Assembly (NCBI GenBank): GCA_017654935.2
Contig: CM065701.1
Location: 1,866,609-1,930,608, forward strand
DNA length: 64,000 bases
Direction: 5' to 3'
Source: Phymorhynchus buccinoides
Taxonomy: Eukaryota > Mollusca > Gastropoda > Neogastropoda > Raphitomidae
The position numbers and the translations under genes were made by a program. How positions within the stretch are numbered: position 1 is the stretch's first letter; every line of letters starts with the position of its first letter. This document shows positions 1 to 11,500 of the stretch, piece after piece. The notes beneath the pieces were generated by a model. It ran no database searches. It saw only the letters and a program-made list of their open reading frames with translations, and was not told the origin of the DNA.

Positions 1-359
1 CTGTGTTCCCTGACCAGAGTCATTAAGGGATGAGGTAGGTATGTGTTTAGATTGCACTGGTTTTTCGCTGTAGTCAGCTTCCACATTGCGATTTCAGAGG
101 AAATATATAGGGGCATACTGCAATACTTGTGGAGCTTTCACAGGCTTGCAACATGGCATCAGTTGGACATGCAACCAAGAAAATTAAAATAAAACTGAGA
201 AAAGTTGTAACTGCATCCCCTGCTAACAAATTGACAATAAAAAAGATAATGTTTCAGTTTATGCAAAAGTGGTTTTTGCCAAAACAAATTCAATAGACCT
301 TTTTCAAACCTGGTTCTTATTTTCTTTTGAATTCTTTATTTGTCTGTATCCGTGATGCA
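1..359. other. intronic sequence, nothing recognised
   Basis: A+T-rich sequence upstream of the first TOP3B exon in this window. No open frame matches the preceding part of TOP3B (the Toprim domain and the start of the core), so the first ~200 codons lie outside the window. I see no repeat or RNA gene here. Confidence 0.5.
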
Positions 360-949
360 GTGTGAAGTTATTGTCTGTGTGTGCTGTGCAGGGGAAGTAT
401 GGAGACCTGGACCTCATCTCCTACGGTCCCTGCCAGACACCCACCCTGGGCTGAAGCTGTTGTCTGTGTGTGTGCTATGCAGGGGAAGTATGGGGACCTG
501 GACCTCATCTCCTACGGTCCCTGCCAGACACCCACCCTAGGCTGAAGCTATTGTCTGTGTGTGTGTTGTGCAGGGGAAGTATGGGGACCTGGACCTCATC
601 TCCTATGGTCCCTGCCAGACACCCACCCTGGGCTGAAGCTATTGTCTGTGTGTGTGTTGTGCAGGGGAAGTTTGGAGACCTGGACCTCATCTCCTATGGT
701 CCCTGCCAGACACCCACCCTGGGCTGAAGCTATTGTCTGTCTGTGTGTGCTGTGCAGGGGAAGTTTGGAGACCTGGACCTCATCTCCTATGGTCCCTGCC
801 AGACACCCATCCTGGGCTGAAGCTATTGTCTGTCTGTGTGTTGTGTTGTGCAGGGGAAGTTTGGAGACCTGGACCTCATCTCCTATGGTCCCTGCCAGAC
901 ACCCATCCTGGGCTGAAGCTATTGTCTGTCTGTGTGTTGTGTTGTGCAG
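360..949 (+). repeat. TOP3B: acceptor-edge array upstream of TOP3B exon 1
   Basis: Six units of ~83-100 bp. Each has TG-rich sequence, a tgtgcag acceptor and ~66 bases resembling the exon 1 start (GGGAAGTATGGAGACCTGG and on), then gctgaagc. All copies share a 6-nt deletion relative to the authentic exon, so they descend from one founder copy. Confidence 0.9.
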
Positions 950-1084
950 GGGAAGTATGGAGACCTGGACAGCACCCTCATCTCCTTCGGTCCCTGCCAG
1001 ACACCCACCCTGGGCTTCTGTGTGGAGAGACATGATAAAATACAGTCCTTCAAGCCGGAGGCCTACTGGGTTATAAACACACAG
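950..1084 (+). CDS. TOP3B: TOP3B exon 1 of window
   Basis: 45 codons, phase 0 at both ends, from [20 protein letters not shown] to YWVINTQ. The acceptor is tgtgcag and the donor is GTGTGT at 1085. This is the core domain segment following the Toprim fold. Decoy copies lie on both sides: acceptor-type copies upstream and donor-type copies downstream. The real exon has a 6-nt stretch (agcacc, at about 971-976) that all upstream copies lack. Confidence 0.95.
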
Positions 1085-2691
1085 GTGTGTAGGTGTGTCT
1101 GTGTGTGGAGGACACGATAAAATACAGTCCTTCAAGCCGGAGGCCTACTGGGTTATAAACACACGGGTGTGTATGTGTGTCTGTGTGTGGAGAGACACGA
1201 TAAAATACAGTCCTTCAAGCCGGAGGCCTACTGGGTTATAAACACACAGGTGTGTCTGTGTGTGGAGGACACGATAAAATACAGTCCTTCAAGCCGGAGG
1301 CCTACTGGGTTATAAACACACAGGTGTGTCTGTGTGTGGAGGACACGATAAAATACAGTCCTTCAAGCCGGAGGCCTACTGGGTTATAAACAAAGAGGTG
1401 TGGGTGGGTGTGGAGAGACACGATAAAATACAATCCTTCAAGCCGGAGGCCTACTGGGTTATAAACACACAGGTGTGTAGGTGTGTCTGTGTGTGGAGGA
1501 CACGATAAAATACAGTCCTTCAAGCCGGAGGCCTACTGGGTTATAAACAAAGAGGTGTGGGTGGGTGTGGAGAGACACGATAAAATACAGTCCTTCAAGC
1601 CTGAGTCCTACTGGGTTATCAACACACAGGTGTGACAGAATAATCAGCAAATGTTGTGGTCGCTTGAAGGAAAGGAAGGAAGGTGTGTGTGTGTGTCTGT
1701 CTGTGTATGTGTGTGTGTAGAGACACGATAAAAAACAGTTCTTCAAGCCTGAGTCCTACTGGGTTATCAACTCATAGGTGTGTGTGTGTGTGCATGCGTG
1801 GTGCATGTGTCTGTGTGCATGCATGTGTGTGTGTGCATGCATGTCTGTGTGCGTGTGTGAATGAATGCATAAACCAAGCTTGCAAAGAACAATTGTGCTT
1901 TCGAGTTTAATAGATCATTCTTTTCCTCTTGGTTGGACATTGTATATTCTTTGCCAAACAGAGGTTGTAATAATAATAAACTCCTTGCATCGTGTGAGTT
2001 TGATGTTTGTATTTCTCTGCTGTCAGGTGGAGCTCCCAGACGGCAAAATGATGAAGTTGGACTGGGACCGCATGCGTGTGTTTGACAAAGACGTGGCCCA
2101 GATGTTCGTCAACATCATCAAGTCAGGCGATAAGGCATGGTGAGAGTTTAATTGCTGTTTCTTTGCTTACTAGTTAAACTTAAAAATTGAATCAGATTAT
2201 AATGGTGCGCGTGTGTGGGACAGGGATGTGACCCAGACGTTTATGAACATTATTAAGTCACGGGACAAAGCATGGCAAGAGTTTAGTTTGTTGTTTAGTT
2301 GTTGGGTTGTTGTTTTCCTTTAAAATAATTACAGCTCTACCACATTAGCATTTGTTTCTTCCCTCTTTAAAACATGACAGTTGTGCCTCATTCAAGTGGT
2401 TTTTTCTTCTTTAAAAAAAAAATGTTGTGACAGTTACGTACATCAACTGACAGTTGCCATTTTGTTATAGATGTGTGTGTGTTTTATGTCCAGAAGAAAG
2501 GGGAGAAGCCCAAGCCTCTGGCTTTCAACACTGTTTGTGTCTGTGTGTGTGTGTATGTATGTGTGTGTGTGTGTGTGTGAGTGGCGTGTGTGTGCATGCA
2601 TGTGTGATTTGTTTTTAATGTGTGTTGATGTTTCAGTGTGTTGGACATGGTACAAAAGAAAGGGGAGAAGCCCAAGCCTCTGGATCTCAAC

Positions 2692-2733
<42 letters not shown>

Positions 2734-5700
2734 TGTGTGTGTGTGTGTGTGTGTGTGAGTGTGTGTGTGAGTGTGTGTGTGAGTGTGCATGCATGTGTGA
2801 TTTTCAAAAACATGTGTGTTGATGTTTCAGTGTGTTGGACACAGTCCAGAAGAAGGGAGAGAAGCCCAAACCTCTGGCTCTCAACACGGTGGAAATGCTT
2901 CGTGTGGCCAGCTCCGGCCTGGGTCAGTCTTTATCCTCGTTGGATGTTTGTCCGTCTGTCTGTCTGTGTGTGTCACCCTCTGTTTCTTCCTGTGTCTGTT
3001 TGCATCTCTCTCTGTTTCTCTATTTGGCTATGAACTATTATAATTCAGAATGTGAGAAATAGAGAATGTGTTAATCATGGAGATAGAGAGAGAGAGACAG
3101 ACAATCTGACTGGTAGTCAAGGAGAGAGAGTTGAGGGGGAGAATTTGTTAATCATGGAGATAGAGAGAGAGAGACAGACAATCTGACTGGTAGTCAAGGA
3201 GAGAGAGTTAAGGGGGAGAATTTGTTAATCATGGAGATAGAGAGAGAGAGACAGACAATCTGACTGGTAGTCAAGGAGAGAGAGTTGAGGGGGAGAATTT
3301 GTTAATCATGGAGATAGAGAGAGAGAGACAGACAATCTGACTGGTAGTCAAGGAGAGAGAGTTAAGGGGGAGAATTTGTTAATCATGGAGATAGAGAGAG
3401 AGAGACAGACAATCTGACTGGTAGTCAAGGAGAGAGAGTTGAGGGGGAGAATTTGTTAATCATGGAGATAGAGAGAGAGAGACAGACAATCTGACTGGTA
3501 GTCAAGGAGAGAGAGTTGAGGGGGAGAATTTGTTAATCATGGAGATAGAGAGAGAGAGACAGACAATCTGACTGGTAGTCAAGGAGAGAGAGTTGAGGGG
3601 GAGAATTTGTTAATCATGGAGATAGAGAGAGAGAGACAGACAATCTGACTGGTAGTCAAAGAGAGAGAGTTGAGGGGGAGAATTTGTTAATCATGGAGAT
3701 AGAGAGAGAGAGACAGACAATCTGACTGGTAGTCAAGGAGAGAGAGTTGAGGGGGAGAATTTGTTAATCATGGAGATAGAGAGAGAGAGAGACAGACAAT
3801 CTGACTGGTAGTCAAAGAGAGAGAGTTGAGGGGGAGAATTTGAATTTGAAGAGAGAAGTTGGAGAGACAAAACGTGGAGATTAGAGAAAGAGAGGGAGAC
3901 AAATCTCTTGCTGCAATGCAAGTGTCTTTTAAAAGTCATGTGCATGTGTTGTCCAATGCAGCCATGAGTCCCCACCACACCATGCAGACTGTCTCTACTT
4001 CCAGTATTCTGTGATAACTGTGTGCGTTGTGTTCTAACAGTCCTCACCATGCAGACTGTCTCTACTTCCAGTTTTCTGTGATAACTGTGTGCGTTGTGTT
4101 CTAACAGTCCTCACCATGCAGACTGTCTCTACTTCCAGTTTTCTGTGATAACTGTGTGCGTTGTGTTCTAACAGTCCTCACCATGCAGACTGTCTCTACT
4201 TCCAGTATTCTGTGATAACTGTGTGCGTTGTGTTCTAACAGTCCCCACCACACCATGCAGACTGTCTCTACTTCCAGTATTCTGTGATAACTGTGTGCGT
4301 TGTGTTCTAACAGTCCTCACCATGCAGACTGTCTCTACATCCAGTATTCTGTGATAACTGTGTGCGTTGTGTTCTAACAGTCCTCACCATGCAGACTGTC
4401 TCTACATCCAGTATTCTGTGATAACTGTGTGTGTTGTGTTCTAACAGTCCTCACCACACCATGCAGACTGTCTCTACTTCCAGTATTCTGTGATAACTGT
4501 GTGCGTTGTGTTCTAACAGTCCTCACCATGCAGACTGTCTCTACATCCAGTATTCTGTGATAACTGTGTGTGTTGTGTTCTAACAGTCCTCACCATGCAG
4601 ACTGTCTCTACATCCAGTATTCTGTGATAACTGTGTGCGTTGTGTTCTAACAGTCCTCACCACACCATGCAGACTGTCTCTACATCCAGTATTCTGTGAT
4701 AACTGTGTGCGTTGTGTTCTAACAGTCCTCACCATGCAGACTGTCTCTACTTCCAGTATTCTGTGATAACTGTGTGCGTTGTGTTCTAACAGTCCTCACC
4801 ACACCATGCAGACTGTCTCTACATCCAGTATTCTGTGATAACTGTGTGCGTTGTGTTCTAACAGTCCTCACCACACCATGCAGACTGTCTCTACATCCAG
4901 TATTCTGTGATAACTGTGTGCGTTGTGTTCTAACAGTCCTCACCATGCAGACTGTCTCTACATCCAGTATTCTGTGATAACTGTGTGCGTTGTGTTCTAA
5001 CAGTCCTCACCATGCAGACTGTCTCTACATCCAGTATTCTGTGATAACTGTGTGCGTTGTGTTCTAACAGTCCTCACCATGCAGACTGTCTCTACATCCA
5101 GTATTCTGTGATAACTGTGTGCGTTGTGTTCTAACAGTCCTCACCATGCAGACTGTCTCTACATCCAGTATTCTGTGATAACTGTGTGCGTTGTGTTCTA
5201 ACAGTCCTCACCATGCAGACTGTCTCTACATCCAGTATTCTGTGATAACTGTGTGCGTTGTGTTCTAACAGTCCTCACCATGCAGACTGTCTCTACTTCC
5301 AGTATTCTGTGATAACTGTGTGCGTTGTGTTCTAACAGTCCTCACCACACCATGCAGACTGTCTCTACTTCCAGTATTCTGTGATAACTGTGTGCGTTGT
5401 GTTCTAACAGTCCTCACCACACCATGCAGACTGTCTCTACTTCCAGTATTCTGTGATAACTGTGTGCGTTGTGTTCTAACAGTCCTCACCACACCATGCA
5501 GACTGTCTCTACTTCCAGTATTCTGTGATAACTGTGTGCGTTGTGTTCTAACAGTCCTCACCACACCATGCAGACTGTCTCTACTTCCAGTATTCTGTGA
5601 TAACTGTGTGCGTTGTGTTCTAACAGTCCTCACCATGCAGACTGTCTCTACTTCCAGTATTCTGTGATAACTGTGTGCGTTGTGTTCTAACAGTCCTCAC

Positions 5701-8550
5701 CACACCATGCAGACTGTCTCTACTTCCAGTATTCTGTGATAACTGTGTGCGTTGTGTTCTAACAGTCCTCACCATGCAGACTGTCTCTACTTCCAGTATT
5801 CTGTGATAACTGTGTGCGTTGTGTTCTAACAGTCCTCACCACACCATGCAGACTGTCTCTACTTCCAGTATTCTGTGATAACTGTGTGCGTTGTGTTCTA
5901 ACAGTCCTCACCACACCATGCAGACTGTCTCTACATCCAGTATTCTGTGATAACTGTGTGCGTTGTGTTCTAACAGTCCTCACCACACCATGCAGACTGT
6001 CTCTACATCCAGTTTTCTGTGATAACTGTGTGCGTTGTGTTCTAACAGTCCTCACCATGCAGACTGTCTCTACTTCCAGTATTCTGTGATAACTGTGTGC
6101 GTTGTGTTCTAACAGTCCTCACCACACCATGCAGACTGTCTCTACATCCAGTTTTCTGTGATAACTGTGTGCGTTGTGTTCTAACAGTCCTCACCACACC
6201 ATGCAGACTGTCTCCACATCCAGTTTTCTGTGATAACTGTGTGCGTTGTGTTCTAACAGTCCTCACCATGCAGACTGTCTCTACTTCCAGTATTCTGTGA
6301 TAACTGTGTGCGTTGTGTTCTAACAGTCCTCACCACACCATGCAGACTGTCTCTACATCCAGTTTTCTGTGATAACTGTGTGCGTTGTGTTCTAACAGTC
6401 CTCACCATGCAGACTGTCTCTACATCCAGTATTCTGTGATAACTGTGTGCGTTGTGTTCTAACAGTCCTCACCATGCAGACTGTCTCTACTTCCAGTATT
6501 CTGTGATAACTGTGTGCGTTGTGTTCTAACAGTCCTCACCATGCAGACTGTCTCTACATCCAGTATTCTGTGATAACTGTGTGCGTTGTGTTCTAACAGT
6601 CCTCACCACACCATGCAGACTGTCTCTACTTCCAGTATTCTGTGATAACTGTGTGCGTTGTGTTCTAACAGTCCTCACCACACCATGCAGACTGTCTCTA
6701 CTTCCAGTATTCTGTGATAACTGTGTGCGTTGTGTTCTAACAGTCCTCACCATGCAGACTGTCTCTACATCCAGTATTCTGTGATAACTGTGTGCGTTGT
6801 GTTCTAACAGTCCTCACCATGCAGACTGTCTCTACATCCAGTATTCTGTGATAACTGTGTGCGTTGTGTTCTAACAGTCCTCACCATGCAGACTGTCTCT
6901 ACTTCCAGTATTCTGTGATAACTGTGTGCGTTGTGTTCTAACAGTCCTCACCACACCATGCAGACTGTCTCTACATCCAGTTTTCTGTGATAACTGTGTG
7001 CGTTGTGTTCTAACAGTCCTCACCATGCAGACTGTCTCTACATCCAGTATTCTGTGATAACTGTGTGCGTTGTGTTCTAACAGTCCTCACCATGCAGACT
7101 GTCTCTACTTCCAGTATTCTGTGATAACTGTGTGCGTTGTGTTCTAACAGTCCTCACCATGCAGCAGACTGTCTCTACATCCAGTATTCTGTGATAACTG
7201 TGTGCGTTGTGTTCTAACAGTCCTCACCACACCATGCAGACTGTCTCTACTTCCAGTATTCTGTGATAACTGTGTGCGTTGTGTTCTAACAGTCCTCACC
7301 ACACCATGCAGACTGTCTCTACTTCCAGTATTCTGTGATAACTGTGTGCGTTGTGTTCTAACAGTCCTCACCACACCATGCAGACTGTCTCTACATCCAG
7401 TATTCTGTGATAACTGTGTGCGTTGTGTTCTAACAGTCCTCACCACACCATGCAGACTGTCTCTACTTCCAGTATTCTGTGATAACTGTGTGCGTTGTGT
7501 TCTAACAGTCCTCACCATGCAGACTGTCTCTACATCCAGTATTCTGTGATAACTGTGTGTGTTGTGTTCTAACAGTCCTCACCACACCATGCAGACTGTC
7601 TCTACTTCCAGTATTCTGTGATAACTGTGTGCGTTGTGTTCTAACAGTCCTCACCATGCAGACTGTCTCTACTTCCAGTATTCTGTGATAACTGTGTGCG
7701 TTGTGTTCTAACAGTCCTCACCACACCATGCAGACTGTCTCTACTTCCAGTATTCTGTGATAACTGTGTGCGTTGTGTTCTAACAGTCCTCACCACACCA
7801 TGCAGACTGTCTCTACATCCAGTATTCTGTGATAACTGTGTGCGTTGTGTTCTGACAGTCCTCACCATGCAGACTGTCTCTACATCCAGTATTCTGTGAT
7901 AACTGTGTGCGTTGTGTTCTAACAGTCCTCACCATGCAGACTGTCTCTACATCCAGTATTCTGTGATAACTGTGTGCGTTGTGTTATGACAGTCCTCACC
8001 ATGCAGACTGTCTCTACATCCAGTATTCTGTGATAACTGTGTGCGTTGTGTTCTAACAGTCCTCACCATGCAGACTGTCTACATCCAGTATTCTGTGATA
8101 ACTGTGTGCGTTGTGTTCTGACAGTCCTCACCATGCAGACTGTCTCTACATCCAGTATTCTGTGATAACTGTGTGCGTTGTGTTCTAACAGTCCTCACCA
8201 TGCAGACTGTCTCTACATCCAGTATTCTGTGATAACTGTGTGCGTTGTGTTATGACAGTCCTCACCACACCATGCAGACTGTCTCTACATCCAGTATTCT
8301 GTGATAACTGTGTGCGTTGTGTTCTGACAGGCTTGAGTCCTCACCACACCATGCAGCTAGCTGAGCGTCTCTACATCCAGGGCTACATCAGCTACCCCAG
8401 AACTGAGACCAACTCCTACCCCGAGAGCTTCGACCTCAAGTAAGTTCATGATCGTCGTCGTTATCATCATCATCATAGTTACATGAGCTACCCCAGAACT
8501 GAGAACTGAGACCAACTCCTACCCTGATAACTTCAACCTCAAATAAGTTT

Positions 8551-8582
<32 letters not shown>

Positions 8583-11500
8583 GTTCATCATTGTCATCAT
8601 CATTATCATGTTCATCGTTGTCATTGTCATCATCATCATCACCATCGCTATCATCATCATCATTATCATCTTCATCGTTAACATCATCGTCATCATTGTA
8701 ATGCTTGTACTGCGCTGATTACAATCTGATATTGATAACAACTGTGTCTGTGTGTGTTGTGTCAGGGGCACCCTCAGGCAGCAGCAGGACCACCCAGACT
8801 GGGGACCCTTTGTGCGCACACTGCTCCAGGAGGGCCTCAAGCAACCCAAGTAAGGGGCTGTGGTGTATGTGTGTTAGGGCCTCAAGCAACCCAAGTAAGG
8901 GGCTGTGGTGTATGTGTGTGTTAGGGCGTCAAGCAACCCAAGTAAGGGGCTGTGGTGTATGTGTGTGTTAGGGCGTCAAGCAACCCAAGTAAGGGGCTGT
9001 GGTGTATGTGTGTGTTAGGGCGTCAAGCAACCCAAGTAAGGGGCTGTGGTGTATGTGTGTGTTAGGGCCTCAAGCAACCCAAGTAAGGGGCTGTGGTGTA
9101 TGTGTGTGTTAGGGCGTCAAGCAACCCAAGTAAGGGGCTGTGGTGTATGTGTGTTAGGGCGTCAAGCAACCCAAGTAAGGGCCTGTGGTGTATGTGTGTG
9201 TTAGGGCGTCAAGCAACCCAAGTAAGGGGCTGTGGTGTATGTGTGTGTTAGGGCGTCAAGCAACCCAAGTAAGGGGCTGTGGTGTATGTGTGTGTTAGGG
9301 CGTCAAGCAACCCAAGTAAGGGGCTGTGGTGTATGTGTGTGTTAGGGCGTCAAGCAACCCAAGTAAGGGGCTGTGGTGTATGTGTGTGTTAGGGCGTCAA
9401 GCAACCCAAGTAAGGGGCTGTGGTGTATGTGTGTGTTAGGGCGTCAAGCAACCCAAGTAAGGGGCTGTGGTGTATGTGTGTGTTAGGGCGTCAAGCAACC
9501 CAAGTAAGGGGCTGTGGTGTATGTGTGTGTTAGGGCCTCAAGCAACCCAAGTAAGGGGCTGTGGTGTATGTGTGTGTTAGGGCCTCAAGCAACCCAAGTA
9601 AGGGGCCTGTGGTGTATGTGTAAGGGTGTAGGGTGTGTTAGGGCGTCAAGCAACCCAAGTAAGGGGCTGTGGTGTATGTGTGTGTTAGGGCGTCAAGCAA
9701 CCCAAGTAAGGGGCTGTGGTGTATGTGTGTGTTAGGGCCTCAAGCAACCCAAGTAAGGGGCTGTGGTGTATGTGTGTGTTAGGGCCTCAAGCAACCCAAG
9801 TAAGGGGCTGTGGTGTATGTGTGTGTTAGGGCGTCAAGCAACCCAAGTAAGGGGCTGTGGTGTATGTGTGTGTTAGGGCGTCAAGCAACCCAAGTAAGGG
9901 GCTGTGGTGTATGTGTGTGTTAGGGCCTCAAGCAACCCAAGTAAGGGGCTGTGGTGTATGTGTGTGTTAGGGCGTCAAGCAACCCAAGTAAGGGGCTGTG
10001 GTGTATGTGTGTGTTAGGGCCTCAAGCAACCCAAGTAAGGGGCTGTGGTGTATGTGTGTGTTAGGGCCTCAAGCAACCCAAGTAAGGGGCTGTGGTGTAT
10101 GTGTGTGTTAGGGCCTCAAGCAACCCAAGTAAGGGGCTGTGGTGTATGTGTGTGTTAGGGCCTCAAGCAAGCAACCCAAGTAAGGGGCTGTGGTGTATGT
10201 GTGTGTTAGGGCGTCAAGCAACCCAAGTAAGGGGCTGTGGTGTATGTGTGTGTTAGGGCCTCAAGCAACCCAAGTAAGGGGCTGTGGTGTATGTGTGTGT
10301 TAGGGCCTCAAGCAACCCAAGTAAGGGGCTGTGGTGTATGTGTGTGTTAGGGCCTCAAGCAACCCAAGTAAGGGGCTGTGGTGTATGTGTGTGTTAGGGC
10401 CTCAAGCAACCCAAGTAAGGGGCTGTGGTGTATGTGTGTGTTAGGGCCTCAAGCAACCCAAGTAAGGGGCTGTGGTGTATGTGTGTGTTAGGGCCTCAAG
10501 CAACCCAAGTAAGGGGCTGTGGTGTATGTGTGTGTTAGGGCCTCAAGCAACCCAAGTAAGGGGCTGTGGTGTATGTGTGTGTTAGGGCCTCAAGCAACCC
10601 AAGTAAGGGGCTGTGGTGTATGTGTGTGTTAGGGCCTCAAGCAACCCAAGTAAGGGGCTTTGGTGTAGGTGTGTGTTAGGGCCTCAAGCAACCCAAGTAA
10701 GGGGCTTTGGTGTAGGTGTGTGTTAGGGCCTCAAGCAACCCAAGTAAGGGGCTGTGGTGTAGGTGTGTGTTAGGGCCTCAAGCAACCCAAGTAAGGGGCT
10801 GTGGTGTATGTGTGTGTTAGGGCCTCAAGCAACCCAAGTAAGGGGCTGTGGTGTATGTGTGTGTTAGGGCTTGTCAAGCAACCCAAGTAAGGGGCTGTGG
10901 TGTAGGTGTGTTAGAGCCTCAGACAACAGGGGCTGTTAGTCAACAGTCCATAGTTCTTGTCATCAACACTATGTGGTGTATGTGTGTGTTAGGGCCTCAG
11001 ACAACCCCAGTAAGGGGCTGTTGGTCAACAGTCCATAGTTCTTGTCATCAACACTATGTGATGTATGTGTGTGTTAGGGCCTCAGACAACCCAAGTAAGG
11101 GGCTGTTGGTCAACAGTCCATAGTTCTTGTCATCAACACTATGTGGTGTATGTGTGTGTTAGGGCCTCAGACAACCCAAGTAAGGGGCTGTTGGTCAACA
11201 GTCCATATCGATGGCTTGGAGTCAAAACGGACTATCTTTGCATAGACCATTGACGTATTATTGGATTTATTACAGAAAACAATAACTTGTATCAAACAAT
11301 GACTGCAGAAATATAAAAAGGGGGGTTTGCTTTTTATATTTCAGCAGTCATTTTTTTATACAAATGATTAATTTTCGTAATAAGTTCAATAATATGTCAA
11401 TGGTCTATCTAAAGATAGTCCCCTTTGACTCCAAGCCATCGATATGTTTTGTCATTAACCCTCTTATGCGGTTAACGTTCAGGAATGTTCAGAAAAAAAT

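Noticed and set aside
3962..8330. Short repeated frames on both strands (MVRTVRTQ.. and MRCVLTVL.. types)
   Set aside because: They are translations of the exon 4 decoy array, not proteins.
8831..10915. Regular 47-bp repeats resembling a CRISPR array
   Set aside because: There are no unique spacers between repeats, each unit contains an exon edge and donor site, and the context is an intron of an animal gene.
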